A stretch of 64,000 nucleotides of DNA from Ramlibacter sp. (GTDB lineage: Bacteria > Pseudomonadota > Gammaproteobacteria > Burkholderiales > Burkholderiaceae_C), in contig JAHBZM010000001.1 in NCBI GenBank assembly GCA_019635435.1, forward strand, positions 1,922,001-1,986,000, in the 5' to 3' direction. The translations under genes and the position numbers were made by a program. Below the pieces are notes generated by a model, which saw only the letters and a program-made list of their open reading frames with translations, made no database searches and was not told the DNA's origin. Numbering within the stretch: position 1 is the first letter of the stretch; each line of letters begins with the position of its first letter. This document shows positions 7,615-15,833 of this stretch, one piece after another.

Positions 7615-10287
7615 CTACCAGTCTTCCTTGACGGCCAGCACCGCATCCTTGCCGGCAGCGGCGCGCCCCGCGAGCCAGGCGGTAACGGTGCCCGCCACCA
7701 CCACGGCGGCGCACAGCGCCAGCAGCCGCAACCAGGGCAGGGCCAGCTCCATGGTCCAGTGAAAGCTCTGTGGGTTGACCACATGCACCAGCACCACGCT
7801 CACCGCCAGGCCCAGCACCAGCCCGGCCAGCGAGCCGATCAGCGTCCACGCCGCGCCTTCGCCGGCCACCACGGCCAGAATCTGCCGGCGCGTCAGGCCC
7901 AGGTGGGCCAGCAGGCCAAACTCCTTGCGCCGCGCCAGCACCTGGGCGCTGAAGTTGGCGGCCACGCCGAACAGGCCGATGGCAATGGCCACGGCCTGCA
8001 GCCAGTAGGTCACGGCAAAGCTGCGGTCAAAGATGCGCAGCGAGGTGGCGCGGATCTGCGCGGCCGACGAGAACTCCAGCAGCCCGTCGCCGCCGCTGGC
8101 CTCGCGCGCCAGCTGGCGCACCTGGGCCTGCACCTGGGCCGCATCGGCGCCCGGCTGCAGCCACAGGGCCAGGTCGTTGCTGCGCGTGTCGCCCGTGAGC
8201 CGCTCGAAATCGGCCTGCGCCATCACGATGGAGCCGCCCTGGCGGGCATAGTCGCGCCACACGCCTGCTACAAAAAATGTAGCTGACTGTGGCCGCCCCG
8301 TCTGGACTACAGGCCCAAAAGCCTCTGAAAGCGGGGAAAAAGCCTGCCCCGGCCGCGCGCCATACACATCGACCATGGCTTCGCTCACATAAATGCCGAT
8401 TTGCCCGGCCGGCACGGGCAGCGGCTCGCCCACCAGCGGCAGGGCCTCCAGCGCGCGGCCCAGCGCGCGCGCGATCAGCGCCACGCTCGGGCGGGCCGGG
8501 TCCAGCTGCAGCGGCACGATGCGCAGCGTGCCCAGGCGCGCCACGCCGGGCAGCCGCGCCACGCCCTGCACCAGCGCCGGGTCGAGGTAGACCGTGTCGG
8601 TGGTGCCCGGCGCGCTGCTGCTGCGCACATACAGCTCGGCCGGCAGCATGGTGTCGAGCCACTGCACCATGCTGTGGCGAAAGCTGGCCACCATCACCGT
8701 GAGGGCCACGGCCAGGCTCAGCGCCGCCACCACGCCGCTCACGGCCACGGCCGCGCTCTGGCGCACGCGGCGTGCCCGCTCCACCGCCAGCAGCGGCAGC
8801 AGCCGGTGTGCCACCCGCGGGGCCAGCCGGTCATACAGCAGCGCCACGGCACCCGGCAGCGCGGTGATGCCGCCCACCAGCAGCAGGCCCACCGACAGGT
8901 AGGCCGCCAGCGGCAAACCGGCCACGGGCGGCAGCAGGGCCATCAGCCCCCCTGCCGCGAGCAGCGCCACGCTGAGCCAGCCGCTGCGCGCGAGCGGTGC
9001 CGACATGCCCAGGCCCTTGAGGGTCTGCGCCAGCGGCAGTTGCGCCGCGGCGCGCGCGGGCCACCAGCCGCCCACCAGCGCGGCGAGCACGCCCAGCGCG
9101 CCATAGATGGCGGCCGCGGCACCGTCCCATTGCAGCGCGGGCGTTGCGCCGGCAAAGTAGCCGCCGCCCAGGTCGCCGCCGAGCAGGCGCAGGGCCAGCG
9201 CCGCCAACCCCGAGCCGAGCGCGATGCCGGCCGCACTGCCCAGCAGGCCCAGCAGGCCCGACTCCACCAGCACCAGGCGCAGCCGCTGGCGCGCCGTGAG
9301 CCCCAGCACGCCCAGCAGCGCGAACTGCTGCGCACGCCGCGCCACGCTCAGCGACAGCACCGAGAACACCAGAAACGCCCCGGTGAACAGCGCCACCAGC
9401 GCCAGCACCGTGAGGTTGACGCGGTAGGCCCGCGACAGGTTGCTGACCCGCTGCGCCGCGTCACCCGGCGCGCTGGCCGTGATGTCGACCGGCAGCTCCA
9501 GGGCCTGCAGCAGCGCGGCCCGGCTGGTGCCGGGGCGCAGCCGCAGGTCGATGCGCGTAAGTTCGCCGCCACGGCCCAGCAGGTCTTGCGCCGCGCCAAT
9601 GTCCATCACGGCCAGTGGCGCCCCGCCGGCGCTCACCGTGCCGCCCACATGCACCGTGCGCAGCTGCTGGCCGACCTGCAGCTGAATCGACTCCGCCCGA
9701 GTTGAGCCCATGCCCGTTCGGGGGGAGCCAGCATCCGTTCGGGCTGGGCCGGTGTCCGTTCGGGGTGAGCCAGCATCCGTTCGGGGGGAGCCCGTATCCG
9801 TTCGGGCTGAGCTTGTCGAAGCCCCAGCCAACAAAGCCTGCGCCGCCGGGTTCAGAAACACCACCCCCGGCGCAAACAGCGCGAACCGGTCCGCGCCAGC
9901 GGCCGGCACCGGCATCAGGGCCGGCGCCACGCCGGCCACCACCAGCGCGTCCACGCCCACCACGCGCAGCGGCTTGCGCTGGCCCTGGGGCGTGAGCATC
10001 AGCGTCTGCGCTTCCAGCACCGGGCTGGCCAGGGCCACGCCGGGCTGGGTGGCCACGCGCGCAAAGATGGCTTCGTCAAAGCTGCCGCGCACCGCGCGCA
10101 GCTCCAGATCGGGCTGCCCGCTCACCGAGCGCACTGCGCTGGAAAACTCGCTGAGCGCCGACGCGTTGATCAGGTGAACCGAAAACGCCAGCGCCACCCC
10201 CAGCATCACCGCCAGCACCGCCGCCGCGTTGCGCCACGGGTGGTGGCGCAGTTCCTGCCATGAGAAGGTGGTGAGAAGGGCGCGCAT
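7615..10287 (-). CDS. FtsX-family ABC transporter permease (two FtsX cores)
   Basis: Large inner-membrane permease, 890 residues from ATG 10287; an upstream frame to 10371 lacks membrane-protein character. Layout: TM1 (AAAVLAVMLGVALAFSVHLI), a periplasmic domain, a three-helix FtsX core around residues 300-430, a second TM set, a second periplasmic domain and a C-terminal FtsX core ending in GTVTAWLAGRAAAG. This matches the double-FtsX permeases that pair with a LolD-like ATPase and AttH. A matching ATPase is not adjacent; the nearest is at 23742-24389. Two short repeats are read in frame: five 21-bp units (9714-9818), giving a PRTDAGS heptad array in the first periplasmic domain, and a ~50-bp repeat at 8264-8316. 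Probably exports or extracts lipids or lipoproteins; inference from family. Confidence 0.88.
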   Translation of the reverse strand: MRALLTTFSWQELRHHPWRNAAAVLAVMLGVALAFSVHLINASALSEFSSAVRSVSGQPDLELRAVRGSFDEAIFARVATQPGVALASPVLEAQTLMLTPQGQRKPLRVVGVDALVVAGVAPALMPVPAAGADRFALFAPGVVFLNPAAQALLAGASTSSARTDTGSPRTDAGSPRTDTGPARTDAGSPRTGMGSTRAESIQLQVGQQLRTVHVGGTVSAGGAPLAVMDIGAAQDLLGRGGELTRIDLRLRPGTSRAALLQALELPVDITASAPGDAAQRVSNLSRAYRVNLTVLALVALFTGAFLVFSVLSLSVARRAQQFALLGVLGLTARQRLRLVLVESGLLGLLGSAAGIALGSGLAALALRLLGGDLGGGYFAGATPALQWDGAAAAIYGALGVLAALVGGWWPARAAAQLPLAQTLKGLGMSAPLARSGWLSVALLAAGGLMALLPPVAGLPLAAYLSVGLLLVGGITALPGAVALLYDRLAPRVAHRLLPLLAVERARRVRQSAAVAVSGVVAALSLAVALTVMVASFRHSMVQWLDTMLPAELYVRSSSAPGTTDTVYLDPALVQGVARLPGVARLGTLRIVPLQLDPARPSVALIARALGRALEALPLVGEPLPVPAGQIGIYVSEAMVDVYGARPGQAFSPLSEAFGPVVQTGRPQSATFFVAGVWRDYARQGGSIVMAQADFERLTGDTRSNDLALWLQPGADAAQVQAQVRQLAREASGGDGLLEFSSAAQIRATSLRIFDRSFAVTYWLQAVAIAIGLFGVAANFSAQVLARRKEFGLLAHLGLTRRQILAVVAGEGAAWTLIGSLAGLVLGLAVSVVLVHVVNPQSFHWTMELALPWLRLLALCAAVVVAGTVTAWLAGRAAAGKDAVLAVKEDW
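8264..8316 (-). repeat. Dispersed ~50-bp repeat, copy B (in FtsX permease gene)
   Basis: On the minus strand: GGGCCTGTAGTCCAGAC - GGGGCGGCCACAGTCAGCTAC - ATTTTTTGTAGCAGG. Diverged from A and C in the second half but in the same frame, coding VVQTGRPQSA. Confidence 0.75.
9714..9818 (-). repeat. Five tandem 21-bp units inside the FtsX permease gene
   Basis: Five exact-length units start at 9714, 9735, 9756, 9777 and 9798, each beginning CCGTTCGGG on the plus strand and differing at a few positions. Because 21 is a multiple of three the permease frame is kept, and the coded array reads ARTDTGS, PRTDAGS, PRTDTGP, ARTDAGS, PRTGMGS. The last unit runs on into TTGTCGAAGCCCC, the other half of a dispersed element also seen in mutL (28659-28718). 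Confidence 0.9.
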
Positions 10288-10385
10288 GGGGGGATTGTGC
10301 GCGGCGGGCAGCGAGAGCTTCCAAATTGACCAATGCGGTGGCCATGGACAAAATGGCCCTTGGCGACCCAACCTGACCTGAACCC

Positions 10386-10982
10386 ATGACGCACCCAGCT
10401 CCCGAGACCCTGCCCACCGCGTCCGTGCAGCGGCGCCTGGACGCCATCCAGTCCGCGCTCGATGAACGGGGCTTGAACATCTCCGCTTCGGTGGACGAGC
10501 TGAGCCATCTGGCGCTGGAAGAATGGCTGCCGCGAAACGGCGCGCGCGTGGTGGCCCGGGCCTGGGTGGATGCGGACTTTCGGGCCCGGTTGCTGGCCAA
10601 CGGCCGCGACGCGGTGGCCGAGCTGGGGCTGTCCATGCCCAAGCACCACCGGCATCTGGTGGTGCTGGAGAACGCGCCCCTGGTGCACAACGTGATCTGC
10701 TGCACGCTGTGCTCGTGCACGGCGTTCACGCTGATCGGCCTGCCGCCCGACTGGTACAAGGACTTGCCCTACCGCTCGCGGGTGGTGCGCGAATCGCGCA
10801 CGGTGCTGCGCGAAATGGGCCTGGACCTGCCGCCCGAGGTGGAGCTGCGCGTGTGGGACACCACGGCCGACACGCGCTACATGGTGCTGCCCGAGCAGCC
10901 GGCCCACACGCTGGGCTGGCCCGAGGCGCAGCTGGCCGCCCTCGTCACGCGCGACTCGCTGATTGGCGTGGCCCGCCTGTAA
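10386..10982 (+). CDS. nthA: Nitrile hydratase alpha subunit, cobalt type
   Basis: Catalytic subunit that hydrates nitriles to amides. 198 residues, near the usual ~200. The metal site is CTLCSC at residues 106-111; threonine after the first Cys is the cobalt-type signature (iron enzymes have Ser), and the second and third Cys are normally oxidised post-translationally. GLPPDWYKDLPYRSRVVRE following the site is highly conserved in nitrile hydratase alpha. The gamma subunit of thiocyanate hydrolase shares this fold and motif and is the main alternative; the beta-like protein encoded next door as one polypeptide favours nitrile hydratase. Divergent from the FtsX permease (98-base gap); the beta gene follows after 11 bases. 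No separate activator (cobalt chaperone) gene is seen nearby. Confidence 0.88.
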   Translation: MTHPAPETLPTASVQRRLDAIQSALDERGLNISASVDELSHLALEEWLPRNGARVVARAWVDADFRARLLANGRDAVAELGLSMPKHHRHLVVLENAPLVHNVICCTLCSCTAFTLIGLPPDWYKDLPYRSRVVRESRTVLREMGLDLPPEVELRVWDTTADTRYMVLPEQPAHTLGWPEAQLAALVTRDSLIGVARL

Positions 10983-10993
10983 CCGGAGGACGC

Positions 10994-11626
10994 ATGGACG
11001 GCATTCATGATCTGGGCGGCAAGCAGGGCTTTGGGCCGGTGCACTACACGGTGGACGCCAAGGCCTTCCACGCGCCCTGGGAGGTGCGCGCCAACGCGCT
11101 TTACGCGAGCGCCGTGCGGCTGGGCCTGTTCAACATGGACGAGTACCGCCACGCCATCGAGCGTATGACGCCGCTGCACTACCTGGCGGCCAGCTACTAC
11201 GAACGCTCGCTCACCTCGCTGCTGACCCTGTGCGTTGAAAAAGGCGTGCTCACCCGCGAGGAGCTGGAGCAACGAGCCCAGGGTGCAGTGCCGCTCGCGT
11301 CACCCAGCGCACCGGGGCGTGCCAACCTGCCCGGGCGCGAGCGCTTTGCGGTGGGCGACCGGGTGCGCGTGCGGATGGACGCCGTGCCTGGGCATATGCG
11401 CCTGCCGGGCTACATCCGCGGCAAGACGGGCGTGGTGGTGGGCGAGTCGCCGGCCTATCCTTTTCCCGACGCGCATGCCCATTCGGTAAACGCGCAGGAC
11501 GAACCCACCTATGACGTGCGCTTTCGCAGCGAAGACCTGTGGCCGGGCTCCAGCGATGCGGCGCTGGTCCATGTGGGCGTGTTCCAGAGCTATCTGGAGC
11601 GCGCGGCGCAACCCCAGGGCGCATGA
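10994..11626 (+). CDS. nthB: Nitrile hydratase beta subunit
   Basis: Structural partner of the alpha subunit. 210 residues from ATG 10994, preceded by a strong GGAGG at 10985-10989. The N-terminus MDGIHDLGGKQGFGPV is the family signature; FHAPWEVRANALYASA and a C-terminal SH3-like half with FAVGDRVRVR, GYIRGKTGVVV and YDVRFRSEDLWPG complete the usual N-helical plus barrel architecture. Order alpha then beta is the arrangement of several iron-type operons, whereas many cobalt-type operons have beta first; the metal motif in alpha is nevertheless cobalt type. Followed by a 115-base gap to a lipoprotein gene. Confidence 0.88.
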   Translation: MDGIHDLGGKQGFGPVHYTVDAKAFHAPWEVRANALYASAVRLGLFNMDEYRHAIERMTPLHYLAASYYERSLTSLLTLCVEKGVLTREELEQRAQGAVPLASPSAPGRANLPGRERFAVGDRVRVRMDAVPGHMRLPGYIRGKTGVVVGESPAYPFPDAHAHSVNAQDEPTYDVRFRSEDLWPGSSDAALVHVGVFQSYLERAAQPQGA

Positions 11627-11741
11627 CCGTTTCGTGGTGCTGGCGGGCGGCGCGCTCTCGGCCATGCCATACTTTCTGGGGCGTTGAACCTCTCGCGCCC
11701 CCCGTTGTTCTCGCGCCCCATTTCACAGTAAGGAAACTACC

Positions 11742-12317
11742 ATGCCCCGCGTCAAATCCCTTGGGCTGCTGGCCGCCGGCCTGCTGAGCCTGTCACTGAC
11801 CGGCTGCGGCGGTGGCGGCGCGAGCATCGGCGGCACGCTGAGCGGGCTGGGCCAGAACCTCACGGTGACCCTGCAGAACAACAAGGCCGACAACCTCACG
11901 CTCAAGGCCAACGGCACGTTCACCTTCCCGATCTACCTGTCAAACAACGCCGACTACAACGTGACGGTGTTGACCCAGCCCAGCGGCCAGTCGTGCGCCG
12001 TGACCAATGGCAGCGGCACGGTCAACAGCGTGGGCACCTCGGTGACCAATGTGGCCGTCACCTGTACCACCACCGCGTCGGTCGGGGGCACGCTCACGGG
12101 CCTGGCCTCGGGCGCCACGGTCACGCTGAGCAATGGCACCGTGCTGTTGCCGCTGTCGGCCAATGGCTCGTTTGTCTTTGCCGGCACGCAGGCGGCCGGC
12201 ACCAGCTACTTTGTGGTGGTGGCCGCCCAGCCCACGGGGCAGACCTGCAGCGTGGCCAACAGCCCGGGCACCGTGGTCGCGGGCCACACGGCGCTGGTGA
12301 CGGTGACCTGCGTCTGA
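11742..12317 (+). CDS. Repeat-containing lipoprotein, function unknown
   Basis: 191 residues with a signal peptide and lipobox (LSLTGC, Cys near residue 22) followed by a glycine run. The mature part is two tandem copies of a ~75-residue unit: each starts with IGGTLSGL or VGGTLTGL, continues VTLxNN/VTLSNG, LxANGxFxF, a Tyr/Val-rich strand, QPxGQxCxVxN and ends VxVTC. Two Cys per unit could form a disulfide. The unit pattern looks like a small beta-sandwich. It stands between the nitrile hydratase genes and a threonine-dehydratase-like gene; no functional link is apparent. Confidence 0.7.
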   Translation: MPRVKSLGLLAAGLLSLSLTGCGGGGASIGGTLSGLGQNLTVTLQNNKADNLTLKANGTFTFPIYLSNNADYNVTVLTQPSGQSCAVTNGSGTVNSVGTSVTNVAVTCTTTASVGGTLTGLASGATVTLSNGTVLLPLSANGSFVFAGTQAAGTSYFVVVAAQPTGQTCSVANSPGTVVAGHTALVTVTCV

Positions 12318-12329
12318 CCCCGGGTCGTC

Positions 12330-13310
12330 GTGGCCACCTTGATGGACACCCCCACCTACGCCGATGTGCAGGCCGCCGCCGCGCGCATCCAGGGCCACGC
12401 CCACCGCACCCCTGTGCTGCGCAGCACCACGGCCGACCGGCTGCTGGGCGCGCAGCTTTTCTTCAAGTGCGAGAACCTGCAGCGCATGGGGGCGTTCAAG
12501 TTCCGCGGTGCGTTCAATGCGCTGTCGCGCTTCACTGACCCACAGAAGCGCGCCGGCGTCATTGCCTTCTCGTCGGGCAACCATGCGCAGGCGGTGGCGC
12601 TGTCGTCGCGCCTGCTGGGAATACCGGCCGCCATCCTGATGCCGCTGGATGCGCCCCAGGCCAAGGTGGACGCCACGCGCGGCTACCTGGGCGACGGTGG
12701 CGAGGTCATCCTGTTTGACCGTTACACCCAGGACCGCGAAGCCCTGACCGCGCATCTGGCGGCCGAGCGCGGCATGACCATCATCCCGCCCTACGACCAC
12801 CCCGACGTGATTGCCGGCCAGGGCACGGCGGCCAAGGAGCTGATCGAAGAGGTGGGCGAACTCGACACCCTGCTGGTCTGCCTGGGCGGCGGTGGCTTGC
12901 TCAGTGGCTGCGCACTGGCCGCGCGGGCCCTGTCACCTCGCTGCAAGGTGATTGGCGTGGAACCCGAAGCCGGCAACGATGGCCAGCAGTCGTTTCGCAG
13001 CGGCACCATCGTGCACATCGACACCCCCCGGACCCTGGCCGACGGCGCGCAGACCCAGCATCTGGGGCAGTACACCTTTGGGGTGATCCGCCGTCTGGTG
13101 GACGACATCGTGACCGTGACCGATGCGCAGCTGGTCGAGGCCATGCGCTTCTATGCGCAGCGCATGAAGCTGGTGGTGGAGCCCACCGGGTGCCTGAGCC
13201 TGGCCGCGGCCTTCCACGCGGGGCTGAGCCTGCAGGGGCAACGGGTGGGCGTGATCGTGAGCGGGGGCAATGTGGACCTGACGCGCTACGCCGGGCTGCT
13301 GGGCGCATGA
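12330..13310 (+). CDS. Threonine/serine dehydratase-family PLP enzyme
   Basis: Fold-type II PLP enzyme of the single-domain threonine dehydratase / hydroxyaspartate ammonia-lyase group; 326 residues from GTG 12330, or 322 from ATG 12342 (no clear ribosome site decides). K57 in FKFRGAFNAL binds PLP; SSGNHAQAVAL is the substrate loop; LGGGGLLSGCALA is the phosphate loop; VSGGN near the C-terminus is conserved in the group. There is no C-terminal ACT regulatory domain, so it is a catabolic-type rather than a feedback-regulated IlvA enzyme. The stop overlaps the next start (ATGA at 13307-13310), showing translational coupling to a GNAT gene. Confidence 0.85.
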   Translation: MATLMDTPTYADVQAAAARIQGHAHRTPVLRSTTADRLLGAQLFFKCENLQRMGAFKFRGAFNALSRFTDPQKRAGVIAFSSGNHAQAVALSSRLLGIPAAILMPLDAPQAKVDATRGYLGDGGEVILFDRYTQDREALTAHLAAERGMTIIPPYDHPDVIAGQGTAAKELIEEVGELDTLLVCLGGGGLLSGCALAARALSPRCKVIGVEPEAGNDGQQSFRSGTIVHIDTPRTLADGAQTQHLGQYTFGVIRRLVDDIVTVTDAQLVEAMRFYAQRMKLVVEPTGCLSLAAAFHAGLSLQGQRVGVIVSGGNVDLTRYAGLLGA

Positions 13311-14080
13311 GCGGCGACGCGGTGCTGCCTGCGCTGTCGGCACCGGATATCGAAGCCATCGAACACGCCACGCGTGATGCGGTCCCGCCCGAGCATCTGC
13401 AGACCATCGACGGCTGGACGCTGGGGCTGGACAGCGGCACCGTCAACCGCGCGCGCAGCGCCGTGCCCTTGCGGCACGAGGCGCCCGACCTTGCGGTGCT
13501 GGACCTGATCGAGGCACGCTATGCAGAACAGGGCCTGCGTGCGGCTTTCCGGCTGCCGGTGCTGCCGGCCTTTGATGACTTGCGCGCGGCGCTTCGGGCA
13601 CGCGGCTACGCCATGAAGCAGCCCACGCGCGTGATGACGGGCCGGGTGGAGGCGCTGGCCTTGCCCCCGCCCGCCGCGCCGGTGAGCCTGGCCCAGGTGC
13701 CTTCGGCCGCCTGGAATGCGGTGTTTCTTGGTGAAGGGTTTGACCCGGTGGACGGCGCCTGCCGCGTGGGCATTCTGGCGCGCGCGCGCCATGCGGTGTT
13801 TGCGGGCGTGCAAGCCCAGGGCCAGACGGTGGCCGTGGGCATGGGCAGCTTCAGCCGGGGCTGGGCCAGCGTGCACGGCATGCGCACGCTGCCCGCGCAC
13901 CGGGGCCTGGGCCTGGCCAGCGCCATTCTGGCGGCCCTGCGGCAAGAAGCCCGCCAGCGCGGGCTGGCGCGGATGTTTCTTCAGGTGGAGGCCGGCAATA
14001 CGCGGGCCGTGGCGCTGTACCGGCGCATCGGCTTTGCATCGGCGTGGGTCTATGAGTACTGGTCGCAACCGGCTGTCTGA
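13307..14080 (+). CDS. GNAT-family N-acetyltransferase
   Basis: 257 residues from ATG 13307, overlapping the upstream dehydratase stop by four bases. The C-terminal half is a GNAT domain: VHGMRTLPAHRGLGLASAILAAL holds the acetyl-CoA pyrophosphate loop (R/Q-x-x-G-x-G/A as HRGLGLA) and VEAGNTRAVALYRRIGFASAWVYEYW is the usual motif B with a closing aromatic strand. The N-terminal ~120 residues look like a degenerate GNAT copy (ALRARGYAMKQPTRVM), giving the tandem arrangement of many small-molecule acetyltransferases. Substrate unknown. After its stop the base composition drops and the cassette array begins. Confidence 0.8.
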   Translation: MSGDAVLPALSAPDIEAIEHATRDAVPPEHLQTIDGWTLGLDSGTVNRARSAVPLRHEAPDLAVLDLIEARYAEQGLRAAFRLPVLPAFDDLRAALRARGYAMKQPTRVMTGRVEALALPPPAAPVSLAQVPSAAWNAVFLGEGFDPVDGACRVGILARARHAVFAGVQAQGQTVAVGMGSFSRGWASVHGMRTLPAHRGLGLASAILAALRQEARQRGLARMFLQVEAGNTRAVALYRRIGFASAWVYEYWSQPAV

Positions 14081-14254
14081 GTGGGGCGCCCGGGCTCAGA
14101 ATTGGCAGGCTTGCTGTGGATCACAGCCGCGGCGAAAAATTGACCAACGGTCAAGTCGGAAAACACGATATAAATCAACGGTATGAGATGCCAGATGCTC
14201 AATCAAACCTCGCTTCGAACCCGTGATACACAGCGAGTTTGACTTTTAAGTCAC

Positions 14255-14261
14255 GTTAAAT
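14255..14261 (+). other. GTTAAAT core site, left boundary of integron cassette array
   Basis: GTTAAAT fits the GTTRRRY core at which integron cassettes join, and it is 6 bases before the first cassette ORF. The ~50 bases upstream hold an inverted repeat, TCAAACCTCGCT near 14201 with AGCGAGTTTGA near 14231, as in a damaged attC or an attI-like site. No integrase gene is next to it. Confidence 0.45.
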
Positions 14262-14267
14262 TGCTTC

Positions 14268-14606
14268 ATGGTTTTTCTCGACTGTTCAGGTGTTCGCTTT
14301 GGGTCACAACTTGACGAGAAGCATCTATTTCAATGGGCAGCGGAGATCGCATGCTTTGTTCGCTGGGAGCAAGACACACTTGTCGTGAAATCGCGCCGAA
14401 TTTCCGAGGAATCATTGCGCGACTTGCTTGCACTTTTCTGGCGCTACAACATCCCAATGAAACAGCTGGCGCAGTTTAGAAACACTGCCAATGAGGCGTG
14501 GTTTGCCGCGCCAATCATGTACTGGCACAAAAAGGTGTTCACCCCGCAACTTAACCTGCCGCCCAACGCGGACGCCCCTGCGGGTCGCCGGGTAGCTCCA
14601 CGTTAG
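14268..14606 (+). CDS. Cassette ORF 1, unknown small protein
   Basis: 112-residue ORF starting 13 bases after a GTTAAAT core and ending inside the following attC, a typical cassette layout. No recognised domain; the protein is soluble, with aromatic/charged stretches (WAAEIACFVRWEQ, DLLALFWRYNIPMKQL) and a C-terminal tail (DAPAGRRVAPR) that is coded by the attC arm itself. Base composition is clearly lower in GC than the flanking chromosome and no promoter or ribosome site is obvious. A pattern of alternating hydrophobic positions could suit a small alpha/beta fold; function cannot be given. Confidence 0.6.
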   Translation: MVFLDCSGVRFGSQLDEKHLFQWAAEIACFVRWEQDTLVVKSRRISEESLRDLLALFWRYNIPMKQLAQFRNTANEAWFAAPIMYWHKKVFTPQLNLPPNADAPAGRRVAPR

Positions 14607-14608
14607 AT
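14549..14608 (+). other. attC-like recombination site 1
   Basis: Left core candidates ACTTAAC (14549-14555) or GCCCAAC (14561-14567), both RYYYAAC, and right core GTTAGAT (14602-14608), matching GTTRRRY. The interior can fold (GACGCCC with GGGTC). The next ORF starts four bases after the right core. Weaker than the next two sites in stem pairing. Confidence 0.55.
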
Positions 14609-14611
14609 CGC

Positions 14612-14938
14612 ATGCCTAAGTCGCTAATGGTCCATGAGCTGCTGGTACTCTTTGGTGCGATGCCGCTGGGTGTGTATTTGCTTTTTATGGCTATCGCGGC
14701 GAAGTCACCTCGCACTCGCTCAGTGACTTCTATTGCGGCAGGTATCTGCATGGCTGCCCCGTTTCTCTACCTTATTGCCTGGGAGGTACTGCGGGGGACG
14801 GCCTTCGAAATTCCATCGGGTCTTCGTGTTAGATGGCGGGGCTCGGGCATTTGGCTCTCCGTCCTAATAGCTGTTGCAATCATTTGCGCCAGCTGGTGGG
14901 AGGTGCAGAAAGATGGCGATAGAAAGAAATTACCATGA
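14612..14938 (+). CDS. Cassette ORF 2, small membrane protein
   Basis: 108 residues with three probable transmembrane helices: HELLVLFGAMPLGVYLLFMA (about 8-27), SIAAGICMAAPFLYLIAWEV (about 40-59) and WLSVLIAVAIICASWWEV (about 80-98), ending in a short basic tail. It begins 10 bases after the GTTAGAT core of the preceding attC, so it would be expressed only by read-through. Small unknown membrane proteins are frequent in environmental cassette arrays. About 140 non-coding bases separate it from its own attC. No family recognised. Confidence 0.6.
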   Translation: MPKSLMVHELLVLFGAMPLGVYLLFMAIAAKSPRTRSVTSIAAGICMAAPFLYLIAWEVLRGTAFEIPSGLRVRWRGSGIWLSVLIAVAIICASWWEVQKDGDRKKLP

Positions 14939-15078
14939 GGCGGCTTTCAGAAACTCGCAGTGCTGCTGGATCGCTCTCCCACTGGTCGGCGCCAGTGGCG
15001 CCGGCGTGCGACCTCCCATGGCCGCCAACGTCAGACGGGCGTATTTGGGGACAATCGCGGCAAGTAGGTGACGATGCG

Positions 15079-15165
15079 ACCTAACGTTTCGGCCAACACG
15101 GGCCCACAACAGCAGAGCGCGGCTTCGCCTCAGTTGTTGCGGTCCACCCACCGCCGACGTTAGCC
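15079..15165 (+). other. attC site 2 (87 bp)
   Basis: Left core ACCTAAC (15079-15085) and right core GTTAGCC (15159-15165). The two arms pair well: CTAACGT(TT)CGGC against GCCGACGTTAG, and the central CACAACAGC...TTGTTG arm closes a long imperfect hairpin around 15110-15145. This is the typical long attC form. Confidence 0.75.
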
Positions 15166-15180
15166 GCCCACAAATCACCC

Positions 15181-15753
15181 ATGCGCGAAGAACTCGTCGT
15201 CATTTACCAGAACGGCACAGTAACGCCTCTCGTGCGAAGCGAGGAGCATTCGTTCAGCGTCTTTGGCGGTCCGCTGGAAGCGGAGATCGGCGGCAGCAGG
15301 TTTGCGAAGCCCCTGCACCATGTCGCCACCATCAACCACAACCAACTCCAAATACTCGGAGCACCTTTGTACGTGTGGGAGCTACCTCTCGTGTATGGGC
15401 TTTTCTATAGTGGATGCACGCTTGAGTACACATTCGAGAGAAGCGCTATTTCTATTCAGTCAGTCGAGCCGAAAGAACCAACCGAAAGTTGGCCATACGC
15501 CAATTTCCCAGTTCTCCTGCCATACGTTCCGCTCGAAGCAGGCACGGTCCAGTCTGAGGAATGGGAACAGTTTTCACGGCGGGCGCCCAACCTACCTGAA
15601 GAGCAGCCATCTGAGGTCGTGGTGCTGGTGCCACCGCCCTCTACTCTCGGCTTCTCCATGTGGGGCCGCGGCGGCGACGCAGAAGGCGTCACCATCGTGT
15701 TTGAATGCTCGCTTAAGGAAAAGCGTGTTAGTGCGTACAACGTGTGCGGCTAA
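15181..15753 (+). CDS. Cassette ORF 3, unknown soluble protein
   Basis: 190 residues, starting 16 bases after the core site of attC 2 and ending at the left core of attC 3, whose TAA is its stop. No signal peptide or membrane helix and no family recognised. Visible features are an N-terminal beta-rich part (MREELVVIYQNGTVTPLV), a central acidic/aromatic region, and a Pro-rich linker (LPEEQPSEVVVLVPPPSTLG). GC content and codon use differ from the flanking genes. Might be an immunity- or adaptor-like cassette protein, but nothing in the sequence shows that. Confidence 0.6.
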   Translation: MREELVVIYQNGTVTPLVRSEEHSFSVFGGPLEAEIGGSRFAKPLHHVATINHNQLQILGAPLYVWELPLVYGLFYSGCTLEYTFERSAISIQSVEPKEPTESWPYANFPVLLPYVPLEAGTVQSEEWEQFSRRAPNLPEEQPSEVVVLVPPPSTLGFSMWGRGGDAEGVTIVFECSLKEKRVSAYNVCG

Positions 15754-15805
15754 CCCGTCATTGCAGGTGACGGCCTTCGGCCGCGCCTGAACTCCGACGT
15801 TAGGC
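15748..15805 (+). other. attC site 3 (58 bp)
   Basis: Compact site with left core GGCTAAC (15748-15754), right core GTTAGGC (15799-15805), and an apical GC-rich stem ACGGCCTTCGGCCG (near 15770). Arms CTAACCCGTCATTGCAGG and CCTGAACTCCGACGTTAG pair with the small bulges expected of attC. Confidence 0.8.
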
Positions 15806-15833
15806 CACACAATTGACTGTTCCACTCATCGCT

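Noticed and set aside
9714..9818. CRISPR-like array in the permease gene
   Set aside because: Units are contiguous without spacers, 21 bp and in frame; simple tandem repeat.
10386..11626. Thiocyanate hydrolase gamma/beta-alpha genes
   Set aside because: The beta partner is a single full-length nitrile hydratase beta-like protein, whereas thiocyanate hydrolase splits this into two subunits; kept as alternative for alpha only.
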